64,000 bases of DNA from Brachypterus glaber (GCA_958510825.1 OY294044.1:42869550-42933549), one strand, 5' to 3'. Counted from the stretch's first letter, positions 1-10,714 are shown. Numbers and translations: made by a program. The notes: a model not told the origin generated them from the sequence alone.

Positions 1-26
1 TTAAAAATTTAAAAGCACATAAGTGC

Positions 27-168
27 CTATTCACAAGCTCGCATAAAAACATAAAACATAACAATACTATGCCGTGATTGGCTTGATGTGCCGCCATGTA
101 TCTTGTAAGCCAATCACGGAATCGCATTCTTATGTTTTATGTTCTTATGCAAGCTTCTGGATATGCCT
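27..168. repeat. Small foldback (inverted-repeat) element
   Basis: A near-perfect inverted repeat has its best arms at 41-84 and 107-150 around a loop of about 22 bases. The arms begin GCATAAAAACATAAAACATA and end with GTGATTGGCTT. Weaker pairing continues outward to about 27 and 168. There is no coding capacity. It looks like a short MITE or foldback element that would fold as a hairpin if transcribed. Its inner motif GTGATTGGC also recurs at 2.1-2.7 kb. Confidence 0.8.
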
Positions 169-348
169 TAAATAATAATTACAAAGGTTTATTTTTCTTA
201 AAACATTTTAGATCTAGTCAGCAGTAAGGTTCTAGGGGCCATCCATTTAACATCGCGCACTGCGGAGGGGAAGGCGATAGCTTAAGCGTGACGAAGTATG
301 ATGAAGAGAGAAATATGAACAGACTGTGACTTTATTTTCGTTTTCTAT

Positions 349-542
349 TTCTTCTTCTTCTTCTTCTTCTTCTTCTTCTTCTTCTTCTTCTTCTTCTTCT
401 TCTTCTTCTTCTTCTTCTGCTTCTTCTTCTTCTTCTTCTTCTTCTTCTTCTTCTTCTTCTTCTTCTTCTTCTTCTTCTTCTTCTTCTTCTTCTTCTTCTT
501 CTTCTTCTTCTTCTTCTTCTTCTTCTTCTTCTTCTTCTTCTT
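349..542. repeat. (TTC)n microsatellite, about 64 units
   Basis: This is an uninterrupted TTC/GAA trinucleotide run apart from one TGC unit near 418-420. It creates artificial poly-Ser (+) and poly-Lys (-) reading frames that are not genes. Long GAA/TTC tracts can form triplexes, and their length is often unstable. Confidence 0.97.
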
Positions 543-1640
543 GGCCTTTTCCTTTGAAATTTGGCCAGCTCGATACAAATATTTATTTGTACCCTATTTT
601 TTCTTCCTGTAATCTAGGAATTCACAGCAAAGTGGTCTGGAAATTCCCATCACCGAAGTCCAAATTTCTTGGTTATATTGTTTGTTTTTCAATCTTGACT
701 CGCAAAAATCTTCTCACTGTGTAATGATCTTTGCGCAAACGCTAACTTGTTATCTTTAAACTTAAACTTAACAAAAACTTATCTTCCACATTGCACGTTT
801 CAAATTAAATTCCTCAGCATTTTTTGCGATATTATTCAGTGTTTATGTTACCAATTTAAGGTTTTTTAGTCTATGCTTTTGTATGCATATTATACTATGT
901 TCATTTCTTTAAATTAAATTTTATTAGCATTATGTACTAATATTACGCACTATTTCTACAAAACAGATATCATAAAAATTAAAAACTTAAAGAAAGAAAA
1001 AAAGGCATAACAAAGCCTACATAGTCTGTGATAAAAATGTGAAAGTACTGTGAAAGTAATGTGATAGTCGCAACAAACACTCACTTAAAAACTAAATTAC
1101 TTAAACTCAACGTTAACCTGCTGGCTTCCTTGGATGAAGACGGCGAACTGCCTACGTTTTCTATTTAAATGCAAAAATATTGTTGCACCTGCAACCTAAG
1201 GTTAATCAATTAATACAACTTACAGGGTTGTCAGTAATATGAAATGTTTGTGCGCAAGTGCAAGGGCAGGGTAGCGGTGTATCTCACTCAAGTACATGGT
1301 TAGCAGTATTCGTTTACTCGTTTTGACTTTTAAACATGCTCTAATAGGTCACTAAAAAGGCATAAATTACCTCACTTACCTGCCCGTAAGAGCTCATACA
1401 TCGGGCATCCTTGTGTAATATTATTAAATGACTTTGCCTGCAACCTGGATTTAAAAATACCCATTGGAGTGATGAGTATACCTAGCCCCCCTTTTTAACA
1501 AAACAATTTTTTTTTGAGATTTTTTTTTGTTTTATTTTAGTGTGGGGAAGTGTGATGCGGGGGAGGTCGTAAAAATTACCAAAAATAGCATGACAATCAA
1601 TTGATGGTCCATTATTTTACAATGGTGCTAAAACGGACCA
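543..1640. other. Unassigned AT-rich intergenic or intronic DNA
   Basis: I see no coding frame, RNA gene or terminal repeat in this stretch. It has short homopolymer runs, such as a T tract near 1507-1530, and nothing else that supports a call. Confidence 0.5.
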
Positions 1641-2103
1641 GTAGCTTATCAAAATAAAATAGGGAGGATGTAAATAATTCAATAAACTGCATTTTTTGAC
1701 ATTGTAAAAAAGTTTTTGTCACTTCCGATTCCGCCGGAAATGATTGATTTTTAAATAGAACACCCTGTATATTTTTACATATTTTGATTCAAAACTGAAT
1801 TCTGAGTACAGCCATGTATAATTTGTCAACTTTTGACACAACATTTAATTTTTTAATTAAATTTTAAATTTAAATCTTGTTAGCTTTAAAATATGCAAAA
1901 TTATTCTTGGCTTAGTAATTTTCTTAGGAAAAATATGAAACAATGGTTTATTTAATTATTAACCAATTTGTAGCTCTTTAAAACTAGGCAAGTAATGGTA
2001 CCGTAGTACCATTAAGTCACATATTTTTTTCTTAAAAGATTGATAACCATATCATTGTGTTTCAATCATTTATGTGTAAAAAATTACTAGGGTAAGCAGT
2101 ATA

Positions 2104-2656
2104 GTGATTGGCCCCCTTAATCAAAAATTCCTATGACTTTAAACGCTGTGAAGAGGTTATACGAGTTAAAAGGCTTAACCAAAGTTTAAAATATGAAAGA
2201 ATATGTTAGCTTTTCGCTCGCTTTGGTGTTATTTTATTTCCATTAACACAAAATTTACAATAAAATAATAAATGGAAAGATGCACAAAAGTAAAGTGATT
2301 GGCCGCGGACAGACAATGATTGGCCTTGATCAGTTATAGTGATGGCCCCCTTAATTCTTTTATAAGTATTAATAAATTATTCTAGTGCATAGTAGGCATA
2401 AAATTTACTAAAAACTAAATTTAGTAATATCTTTTTAGGCAAAAAAAATATATTTGAATTTAATTTGTGTTACGCTTTTTGTGGACGATAACTCAAGAAC
2501 GAATTATCCGATAGACTTGAAAATTTCAGGATAAATCAAATTCTATGAGATCCCTATTATTTTTGAAAAAAATCCCCTAAACAACGAAGTTATGGGGGGT
2601 TAAACACCAGCCCAATCACTATTTTTTACCAAATTTCATCAGACTGTGATTGGCCT
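2104..2656. repeat. Block with recurring GTGATTGGCC motif
   Basis: GTGATTGGCC or close variants occur at 2104, 2295, 2316, 2339 (one base shorter) and 2646, and once in reverse near 2608-2620. Two occurrences continue as CCCCCTTAAT. Between them, 2465-2610 is a decayed copy of the repeat family that contains GATAACTCAAGAACGAATTA (see 5050-5345). The role is unknown; it could be a set of transposase subterminal sites or just repeat remnants. Confidence 0.55.
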
Positions 2657-2949
2657 ACTTATAGTTAATAAATTTTTAAGGTTATAACCTTTAAAATACT
2701 TTTAAACTTCTTATTAATATAATATATAACCAATAACAATTATATATGCTACATTATTACTGTATTAAGAAAAAACTTACCAAAGTTGAGGCGTTTCTTA
2801 ACTTTTTCTTAAGAAAATGGCAGATCACGCAAAAAGCTTTTTGCATCTTACACTTAACAATTTCGTCATTATTATACAGTAGCTCCCTCTAATATAGTAA
2901 ATTCGCGCTCGTAAACTAGAATAGTGTTACTATTTTTAAGTTAAATTTC

Positions 2950-3365
2950 AAAAAATATAACATTAAACAAAAACAATGAGTTTATAAAAGCAGCTATTTT
3001 TGTATTTTAATAATGTTTAACTTTTTTATACATAAAAAACATAGTTACCTTAGAATTTCTAATAAAAAAATAAAAAACGATCGTTGATAGCTATGTACGT
3101 TACATACGTTTTATCGTTATTTAAATTAATAATTTCTTATGTATTTAATAATTTTAACAATTTAATATATTATTAATTATTGAAGGTACCTAATTAATAC
3201 TCATATCAACTATCGTCTTTTGTTTTTTATTAGAAATTCTAAGGTAACTAAGTTTTATGTTTAAAAAAAATTAAATATGAAAATACAAAAAAATGCTGCT
3301 TTTATAAATGCATTATTTTTGTTTAATGCTATATTTTTAGAAATTTATTTTAAAAAATATTAACA
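2950..3365. repeat. Inner inverted repeat nested in the large foldback
   Basis: Arms at about 2950-3097 and 3195-3365 pair around a centre near 3145. Shared blocks include AGTTACCTTAGAATTTCTAATAAAAA and its complement at 3225-3250, and AAAACAAAAACAAT-type sequence with GCTGCTTTTATAAA farther out. Its centre differs from that of the outer foldback (near 2720), so it is a separate palindromic insertion or an asymmetric remnant. Confidence 0.7.
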
Positions 3366-3929
3366 CTTAAAACAAAAACAATAACTGACTAAAAAGTTTA
3401 ATTATTGATTTTTCTTTTTTATTTATTTTTAATAGTAATTTTTTGCCAATAAATTTTGATTGAAATACTGATATGGGTATTAATCTTTTAAGAAAAAAAT
3501 ATGTGACTTAATGGTACTACGGTACCAGTACCTTCCCATTAAAAAAAAGTCAAAGTTTATTTAACTGATGTCACAACTTAAAAAAGTTTTACACACATAC
3601 AATGACATGTTCTCTCAAAAATGACAAATTATACATGGTTGTACTCAGAATTCAGTTTTAAATCAAAAAATGTAAATATACAGGGTTTGCCATTTAAAAA
3701 TCAAACATTGAGGTAATTTCCGGCGAAACCAGAAGTGATTTTTTTTATAGTGTCAATTATTTGCATCCTCCAAATTTCATTTTCATAAGTTAAAAAAAAA
3801 TTTATAGTGGTATACCACTATTTTGTGGCACCCGGTATATATTTTTAGGACAAAACATTTTTTTGTACCTTTTTTAGTCAAATCATGTTTGTTTAAAAAG
3901 ATAAAATTTGTAGTACATATTTATATACA

Positions 3930-4196
3930 AATATATTTTATTATTTTTTTTTATTTTTATGGAATTCCAAGTTCGAATTTGGCCAAAAATTTGTTTTTTT
4001 TTGCAGCGCTTGATAAGTTATTTTTTTATAGAGAAAAAAATACATATTTATATACAAATAAATATGTATTTATATATTTTAATTTTTTTTATTTTTTAAT
4101 TTTAATGGAATTATAAGTTCGAAATTGGCCAAAAATTCGTATTTTTTATAGCGCTTGATAAGTTATTTTTTTATAGAAAAAAAAATATTATATTTT
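3930..4196 (+). repeat. Direct repeat of about 160-bp period, two units
   Basis: Two consecutive units share TTTTAATGGAATT, AAGTTCGAA(A/T)TTGGCCAAAA and GCGCTTGATAAGTTATTTTT. The first unit spans about 3930-4050 and the second about 4085-4196. There is no coding potential. The short open frame across it is AT-rich noise. Confidence 0.7.
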
Positions 4197-4920
4197 TTTG
4201 TACATTTTGGCAGATAAAGGTTTAAATTTTACATACATAATCCAAAAATGGCATTATATTTTTTAACAGTGAGAACCCCTGACTACAGGTACATTTTTGC
4301 AACATTTCAAGATAAGTGTTTGGACTTGAAGATTACTGTTTTTATTTTATTTGTATTAGTTTAGCTCGAGGTTTGTTATAATAGGGACTATCCATTAATT
4401 ACAAACGCCCTGAGGAGGGAATTTAACGTCACGTCTCAAGATTTTTTTTTATTTTTATTTATATGATGTCTTCTCAGTATGTATGCCCAATGTGGGTTTG
4501 GTAACGGGTGGCCAACGAACCAATGTTTGATGGGTACACTGGGGAAATAATGGTTTAAGAAACTATAAATTTTTATAGGTAGATATTCGAAAATAAATAT
4601 ATTTTTAGACATATTTTAAGAACATGCTGGTACAGCTAAATGTTTTTCAATAGTGATCTAGTTTAAAACGAATCGAGTTTATTGGAAACATCAATTTTCT
4701 ATGCAATACTGTGAAAAATAAATACTATTTTACAAGCAAAGCTAATGCATAACATCCAAACTAGTGTCATAAAATATGACTCATAATACATCGTTTACTT
4801 TAATTTTCAAAAATTTCTATTTGTTTTATAGGGTGCGAAATATGCAAAAAATTTAAAAGTGGCTATTTTGACGTCCAACTTCACATTACATAATTCTTTG
4901 GTTTATTTTGGTTTTTCGTT
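4197..4920. other. Unassigned AT-rich DNA
   Basis: No gene, RNA or terminal repeat can be recognised here. One low-complexity T-rich stretch lies at 4440-4460. Confidence 0.5.
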
Positions 4921-4927
4921 TGGTTTT

Positions 4928-5043
4928 GATATTGGTAGAGTGACAGTTTCGGGCTGCTGGCCCTCTTCAGTACCAAGAGTCAGTCTACCAATATCACTCT
5001 GTACGATGATTAGAAAATATATTGATGGAATAATAAATTAATA
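4928..5043 (+). repeat. Foldback remnant A with 42-bp invertible-looking loop
   Basis: Inverted 12-bp arms GATATTGGTAGA (4928-4939) and TCTACCAATATC (4984-4995) enclose a 42-bp segment (4941-4982) that begins TGACAGTTTCGG and ends CCAAGAGTCA. The right flank ends GATTGATGGAATAATAAAT-like at 5020-5040. A second copy at 46311-46469 has the same right flank, but the 42-bp segment is reverse-complemented (see findings). Confidence 0.8.
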
Positions 5044-5049
5044 TTTTTA

Positions 5050-5345
5050 ATAATATTATATCATAATATTTTATGTCTGCTCGTCTGTCCGTCTGTCCGT
5101 CTGACCGTCTGTCCGTCTCTCCGTCTGGTGTCACGTTTATGGTGGACACGATAACTCAAAAACCAATTATCCGATCGACTCGAAATTTTCAGGAAAAATC
5201 AAGTTTTATGAGGGGAAGATCCTTTTTTAAAGTAATCCCCCAAAAACAAAAAGTTATGGGGGTTAAACTTAAAAAAAAAATAAAAAAACTATCATTTTCA
5301 TTTTTTTTTTCAAATTTCAAACGTTTGATTGTACTATTTTTGAAT
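5050..5345 (+). repeat. Copy of (CCGTCTGT)n-containing repeat family
   Basis: A short CCGTCTGT microsatellite (5084-5125) is followed by GTCACGTTTATGGTGGACACG, ATAACTCAAAAACCAATTAT and CCGATCGACTCGAAATTTTC, then a TATGAGGGGAAGATCC block and GTTATGGGGGTTAAACTT. The same ordered blocks occur at 47815-47990 (+) and reversed at 43520-43700 and 44900-45060. The open frame across it is a by-product. This copy lacks the conserved outer ends seen in the full copies. Confidence 0.8.
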
Positions 5346-5844
5346 TTTTCCATCAGTGTGGGCTTTTAGCATCCAAAGGAATGGATTCAGAACCTGGCGA
5401 TTAGGATATGGCTTAATTATAATATAATTTAAGTTGTAAGTAAAATTCAGCTGCGAAAAAATAACTTGTTTCCAGCTTTTCGACTAATAGCAAAAATAAA
5501 CCTTTTTAAAAGCTCTTATGGGTCGTTGGCTCTGAGCCAGCCTAGTTTAAAACAAACTAATGCATCATATCATTGCACTCTAGATCATAATATTTTATGC
5601 TTTTTATTGGCCAAATTAAATGGTTTTTTGATCCTTTTGAACCTCTTCGTAAATTTACTGCTAGAACAGAATACGTGTAGGTCTTAGTTATATATCTAGA
5701 AACAACTAGATGGCGTACAATTATACATCTGTCTATTACATTTTTAAACTAATAAAATTTGAAATATTTTGTTCGAATAGCGTGAAGAGGTTGCTCTTGG
5801 TATTGACGATGCTCGAAACTGTAGTTCATATGCATGCATATGGG
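5346..5844. other. Unassigned sequence upstream of the SINE
   Basis: I see no supported gene or repeat family. Short frames here have no recognisable motifs. Confidence 0.45.
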
Positions 5845-6332
5845 AGGATTGGTGTAGTGGACTACCGCGTCGTTTGATTGATTGATTGATTGATGAAGAG
5901 AAACAAGATGAGGATTCATACCTCAAACACTGCGGCCCCCTGCGGGCCTATTGTGTTATTCTTGAGTCTCTTGCTAGTCAAACAGCTTCGTTTCCTTTAT
6001 CAGGCTTACTAGGCTGTTTACTAGATTTGCATTGGAGAGAATAGCTTCTGGGTTACCATTTCCCACTACTACCGCGTCGTACTTGGCGAGTTTACTACAC
6101 AAATAGCGTGAGTTCGATTCTCACCGGCGCCGATTTGCCTTTTTTAGTTAATTAATAATTGAAATTTGGCGAAGGCGTAAGTGAAGCGGACACTCCCTAT
6201 AAATTGGTTCGAAAGTCAATTAAAGCCGGTGGTTCCCTCTACTACTAGCCCTCACAAGTCCTGGACTTAGAGGATGCTTAATTAAGTAGAATAGTACGAG
6301 GTTAAACTGTAAATGTAAATGTAAATGTTAAC
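5845..6332 (+). mobile_element. tRNA-derived SINE, interrupted by a LINE fragment
   Basis: A pol III A-box-like TTGGTGTAGTGG (5849-5860) and a B-box GAGTTCGATTC (6110-6120) within a T-arm-like GTGAGTTCGATTCTCAC indicate a tRNA-derived head. A body follows (AATTTGGCGAAGGCG, CCGGTGGTTCCCTCTACTAC, TTAAGTAGAATAGTACGAGG) and then a TAAATG simple-repeat tail (6306-6332). The same body lies in reverse at 43946-44125. The head is split between the A and B boxes by an insertion at 5874-6080. The box spacing is restored to tRNA-like length when that insertion is removed. Confidence 0.82.
5874..6080 (-). mobile_element. 5'-truncated LINE fragment inserted in the SINE, 13-bp TSD
   Basis: The 13-bp direct repeat ACTACCGCGTCGT flanks the insertion at 5861-5873 and 6068-6080. 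The inserted strand reads on minus as a C-terminal-like peptide (NPEAILSNANLVNSLVSLIK) followed by a stop, a GC-rich 3' UTR and a (TCAA)n tail (5874-5893 on plus). This is the expected structure of a 5'-truncated non-LTR retrotransposon made by target-primed reverse transcription. I cannot name the clade; the TCAA tail is distinctive. Confidence 0.8.
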
Positions 6333-6599
6333 TACAAAAAAAGCCTTTAATATCATATCCAAATTAATTTTTGGATTTTACTTCTGGATAATTGCCAGTA
6401 ACTTCTGGAGTGGTCGGGAACTTGAAACCCTCTGGACTTTTTCTAAGCCCAGTCACTTTTTTTTAGTCTGTGCGAAGTAGAATGTATAAAATCCTTCAAG
6501 TATTTAATTTAAATCTTCTTAGAAAAATTTTGGCGGTAGGTAGTTTTAAAAATAACTGCTATCACCAAAATAATACTTTCCCCTGTGTTTATTTAAAAT

Positions 6600-7466
6600 A
6601 AGACCTCAGCCTATAGTGTTATTTTTAGACTCTGAGGGTAATGTGGTTTGAATTGGTTTCTGGCAAACAGGCTTTCCTTAAATTTAAATAAGACTGTTGA
6701 CATTTTCTTTACTCATAGGCCTTTAAATAATATTCAAAATTCTGAAAATGTAAAGTATCTTGGGCTATTTTTTGATCCCAATTTAAATTGGAAAAAACAA
6801 ACTGAGTCCTTGCTTCTTCTCTCTCAAAAACTATTTTTATATTTAGGTCCTTGGTCAAAATGGTTTCCTGGGATGTACTTAAGGTTGCCTATTTTGCTCT
6901 GTTTAAGTCGAGACTGACTTATGGTGTGCTAGTCTGGGGTCACGCGTCGGGCGTGGACAGATTGTTTGGGCTGCAGAGAAAATTTATTAGGATTATGACT
7001 AACTTAGGTTACCAGGATGATTGCCGTGATAAATTTGTTGCTTTAGGTATTATGACTTTCCCTTCTCTTTAAATTTTTAATACATTAGTACATGTAAAAC
7101 AAAATTTAGGTAAATATTCCCTACAGGCTGTTACAAATTTTATACAAGTTCAAACAATATTAGGTTACCTAAGTTTAGATTGGAAAGCAGTAAATTCGGC
7201 ACAAATTATCATGGTCCTGTCTTTTTCAATAATCTGCCAGTCCAAATAAAAAATCTACCTCTGATTAAATTCAAACAGATCTTAAAGTCCTATTTTCTAA
7301 AAAAGGCCTCTTAAAGTACGGAGGAATATATGAAAAGTAATTTAGAGCGTGATATTTTAATTGTGTGATTTTAATTGTCTGCTATATTATTGTACTTTTA
7401 TATATTTTTTTGTAATTTATTATGAAATGACGAGTGTAAACTTTTGTATCACAATAAATAAATAAA
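6600..7466 (+). mobile_element. LINE 3' end (CR1/Jockey-like), decayed
   Basis: Two overlapping frames (6648-6917 and 6851-7072) carry the C-terminal part of a non-LTR reverse transcriptase ORF: NRLSLNLNKT, then KYLGLFFDPNLNWKKQ, then LKVAYFALFKSRLTYGVLVW and GLQRKFIRIMTNLGYQDDCR. They are joined by a frameshift near 6860-6900. Weak homology continues to about 7310. The 3' UTR ends GAGTGTAAACTTTTGTATCAC and an AATAAATAAATAAATAAA tail. It is 5' truncated and cannot be active. The minus-strand LINE at 54061-54780 has the same 3' end and is the same or a sister family. Confidence 0.88.
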
Positions 7467-7528
7467 TAAAAATAAAAAAAATGTAAAACGTTCTACTGTA
7501 CGAGTAGTAAAGTCAAAAACCGTGATAA

Positions 7529-7740
7529 CATTAATATGTTTTAAGCTTCTAGTTACGAAGCACGTTTCCAGCCCCCTACCCCCTATTGTAAGCTAACATA
7601 ATTTTGGGACACTTTTTCGTAACAGTTTATTAGGACACTTTTTCGTAACGTTTTTCTGGGACACTTTTTCGTAACGGTTTTTTGGGACACTTTTCCTTAA
7701 CGGTTCCAACCCCCTACTTCCCGTCTAAAACATATTAATG
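7529..7740. repeat. 26-bp tandem array (x4) inside a small palindrome
   Basis: Four units of GGGACACTTTTTCGTAACGG plus 6 bases start at 7606, 7632, 7658 and 7684, an exact 26-bp period. The array is bracketed by CCCCCTAC-rich duplicates (7568 and 7706) and by inverted arms TTAATATGTTTTA (about 7530-7544) and TAAAACATATTAA (about 7726-7738). No protein is encoded. It is too short and too regular in spacing to be a CRISPR array, and there are no distinct spacers. Confidence 0.85.
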
Positions 7741-8624
7741 TAAAAAAAATTAATAGTTATTTATCTTCCAAATACTTTCACAGAAAAAAGGTGAAGTCGT
7801 AAAATGTTTTTGATATAAGGGGTCACACTCTATATACTTAACTTATTTATTTACAGTTTTGATCCCCTCTACCCCATGTAATGCTTCGTAAGGCTGAGAC
7901 TAATCCTCCTATAAATACATAACGCTAGCAGCCAAGGCCCCCTTTATTTTTTTTGTGTAAAAAAGACAAACAGTTTTTAATTCTTCAAAAATAACGTTAT
8001 TTAACGCTACATCAGACCCCGCTCCCCAACCAATGGCAACGCTAAGCACAAACCCACTCCCTTAAGTATATTACATATTTTAAGTATGAACTCTCAGCAG
8101 AAATTCTGATAAAACTTGATATTTTAGAGCTTCTTTTCAGATTCCTTTTAATATTAAATGATTCATTTGATAAATGGCTATTATACGGCTGGTAAAATAT
8201 TATGTTTTCCGCTAAGATTTAATGTGTAGAGGAAATAAAACAAAAGGACTACATTCTTTATATCAATAAAATTATTTATGTTTTATTTCCCTTTCAGAAA
8301 ACTATCATGATAGAATTACTGTAATACATCTTCAAGACCCTCTTTCTTTATCTTTTCTGATAAAAATAAACCGTCCGAAAACATCCCTCAAATGAATAAC
8401 TCAGGATAATTGACATATTTCATATCCTTAAACTAGAAAAGTGGAAAGTAGACGTTATTTCTAATATTTTCTAGCCATTTCCTGAACAGTTCTGACTGGA
8501 AGATTTTATTATAGTCTACCATTCGTACACCGATGGAATATAAAATTCCTAGTTTTTCTTTTACATAAATGTGCACATGTTGTATATATCTATAACAACA
8601 TTATTATGTTTGTACAAAAATAAC
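7741..8624. other. Unassigned AT-rich DNA
   Basis: I recognise no gene or repeat family. Occasional CCCC-containing phrases (7861, 8020) resemble decayed simple repeats. Confidence 0.45.
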
Positions 8625-8716
8625 ACAGCCCCACAAAAAAAAATGCTTGGACTTGGAATGGTAACTACGCATTTGTTGACTCTATAACCGAATCTGATAT
8701 TGATAAAATTCCTAAA

Positions 8717-8739
8717 GGCTCTAGTTTTTTGCTAGAGCC
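8717..8739. repeat. Perfect short hairpin in the left arm
   Basis: GGCTCTAG and CTAGAGCC are perfect 8-bp inverted arms separated by TTTTTTG. The mirror-image copy near 11675-11700 has one arm mutated (CTAAAGCC). Confidence 0.75.
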
Positions 8740-8812
8740 TATAACAACCCTTAATAGAAGGCAAATTTATACCTTCATAAAAATACATAAGTACAATACG
8801 TTGTCAGAAATA

Positions 8813-8942
8813 GTATATTATTTACCAAGTGAGAGAAGTTTAACATTTTTGACCTGGGTCAAATTGCGGGATGAGCGCGCTAGCGCGAAGCTCGCAAGAC
8901 GCGGTATAAAATGTTAAATCTTCACTCACGTGGAAAATATAG
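8813..8942. repeat. Hairpin repeat with GC-rich centre
   Basis: Arms GTGAGAGAAGTTTAACATTTT (8829-8849) and AAAATGTTAAATCTTCACTCAC (8908-8929) pair well, and looser pairing continues outward. The centre GAGCGCGCTAGCGCG is itself self-complementary and GC-rich in an otherwise AT-rich region. This looks like a small foldback insertion. Confidence 0.7.
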
Positions 8943-10013
8943 CATTTTTTTCACTACCAGTACAATTAATTAGCTATTTATTTATTTATTTATTTTACTA
9001 AAATTTAATGAAAAAGCTTATAAATTTAAAATATCACGCTAGCCGTTCGCGGCCATTAAAAAAACAAATGAATAACTTGACATTTCTGGCAGAAATTTTC
9101 TGGTGATCTGCTAAAATTATTAAGTTAGAAAGTGTTTCCATGTTAAGTGTAATAAAATATATAAAAATGGAAAGTAAAATGCAAAGTGATGATTCTGGTA
9201 CTCCCCCAGAAATAAGGAGACAGGCGAAAACTGTGAGGGAGAATCTATTGCCTCAAAAATCAATATATGGGGGTTGTACCTCTAGTAATATATGATCCTT
9301 AAGGTAATATATGGGTTGAATATGATGGACCAATGATTTTCACTTTTCGAAGTGTTTTTCGTAAAACATGTTTTATAGGTACTAATTTAGTTAATATTTT
9401 TTAATTTATCATGCAATAAATAAATTTGGTGCCTAAAGACACTTGTAAGTAGCAATGTGATTTAATAATTAAGTGAAACGTCAGATGCCAAAACAGCTGA
9501 ATAAAAATTCATTATTAACCATGGTGCAATATCATTATTTTTAGAACCTCTGACGTCATAGGTAGAGAAATAATATTTCTACCAATGAAAAGAACAGTAA
9601 TAAAGATGCGCTTTTAGGCTGGTGGTGAAAAAAAGTATATTTTTCTATTTTGCGACTCTTATAAGCTCATAATCACACGCATGTTGCGTATTCTTATAGG
9701 CCCATAAGAGGTCTGTACTTTTTGTTCTTTTGGATTGGCAACAGACCTGGCCTATCACTTGACGTTTTCCGTGCAAATGTCAATGTCGCTTTAAAGTTGA
9801 ATTTTCTACAAAATTTTGTGTTTATGTTATTTTTACCATGTTAAAATTGTGAAAAAGAGAAGAGATGACTATATAATATATCAAAATATCATTTGTTCTT
9901 AGAATTTTAAACATGGTGTAAACTGTAATGCCAATCCAAAACAAAAATCCCTAAATCAGTCATCAATTAAAATGTAAGTTTTTTTTAATTTTAGAGCAAA
10001 ATAGAAAAAATTG
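8943..10013. other. Unassigned AT-rich DNA with a minor palindrome
   Basis: The only structure I note is the palindrome GGTAGAGAAATAATATTTCT continuing to ACC at 9561-9583. There is no coding evidence. Confidence 0.45.
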
Positions 10014-10107
10014 CATAACACGTTTTTAGCGACTAGTACATTAGAAAACTCGCCACAAGCGGCTCGTTTTCTAATCTTGTACGCGTGCCCTAAAAACGTA
10101 TGTTATG
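10014..10107. repeat. 94-bp hairpin element
   Basis: Inverted arms CATAACACGTTTTTAG, then GTACATTAGAAAAC on the left, pair with GTTTTCTAATCTTGTAC and CTAAAAACGTATGTTATG on the right, around a GC-rich loop CGCCACAAGCGG. It would fold into a long imperfect hairpin, like the foldback elements elsewhere in the window. Confidence 0.78.
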
Positions 10108-10542
10108 AAACTAGTACTTTAATATACTATTTTTCTATTATAAAGAACCGAATATTAATGAGCTACTGGTACCTTTCAGATAAATAAATAAATGAAAATA
10201 AATTCTGATACAAGGTTCATTTTTCTGGTTTGATTTGTGTGAAACGAATCTGAAATAAGGTGATCGAAAAAAACCCCTAAGTGGTGTAACAGCTGTCTGA
10301 AACACGGTAAGAAACCTACGACAAAAGGAGGGGGTACATAGGTTCAAAAAACACAGAATACCAAAAAAGAACGCTTGGATTACGTAGTTAGATTTTATTT
10401 TAAAGTATATTTTTTTGCCGCATTCTTTGACTGGCTTAGAACCATGTATCAAACTATATATATTTTTTTAAAGAGTGCATTTACATCATTGTTTCAGTTA
10501 AAACGAGCAGGGTAAATGTACTTTTTACTAGCACCTACTTGT

Positions 10543-10579
10543 TACATCGGCACTTAATGCTACTAAGAGTGCCGATGTA
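10543..10579. repeat. Perfect 12-bp inverted repeat
   Basis: TACATCGGCACT (10543-10554) and AGTGCCGATGTA (10568-10579) are perfect complements with a 13-base loop. A further AGTGCCGATGTTTTGACAAG at about 11000 repeats half of it, so it may mark the end of a decayed element. Confidence 0.7.
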
Positions 10580-10678
10580 TTGAATTCTTCGCCAAAAATT
10601 CAAAATCTTTGACCATTTTTTTTTTTACATTTCTTGACGTTTTAGACCTTTATGAGTCGAAATCAGTAAAAAAAAATT

Positions 10679-10714
10679 TCGTCCGTCTGTCTGTCTGTCC
10701 GTCTGCCTGTCTAT
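10679..10714 (+). repeat. Short CCGTCTGT microsatellite
   Basis: Eight-base CCGTCTGT-type units precede the phrase AATTCTGATAACTCCATTTC. This resembles, in a decayed form, the microsatellite-plus-GATAACTC arrangement of the repeat family at 5050, 44620 and 47698. Confidence 0.7.

Larger units (their letters stand above)
1643..3792. repeat. Large foldback element with diverged arms, about 2.15 kb
   Basis: The left arm (about 1643-2090) and right arm (about 3434-3792) are reverse complements of each other at roughly 75-85% by eye. Landmarks present in both arms are GGAGGATG(T/C)AAATAATT, GCCGGAAAT, ACTGAATTCTGAGTACA, ATGTATAATTTGTCA and GGTACCGTAGTACCATTAAG. The segment between the arms holds a second inverted repeat and a 0.8-kb block carrying GTGATTGGCC motifs. 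No transposase frame is visible, so this is a nonautonomous or decayed element. Confidence 0.75.

Noticed and set aside
326..724. 132-aa poly-Ser open frame and the opposite poly-Lys frame
   Set aside because: Both come from the (TTC)n microsatellite. There is no flanking gene structure.
3823..4116. 97-aa Phe/Ile-rich frame and similar AT-rich frames (26185, 27541, 35654, 42774)
   Set aside because: Composition-driven frames in AT-rich DNA or direct repeats, without motifs, conserved copies or splice signals.
7606..7709. CRISPR-like 26-bp periodic repeat
   Set aside because: Units are contiguous with a 26-bp period and no unique spacers, so it is a minisatellite.
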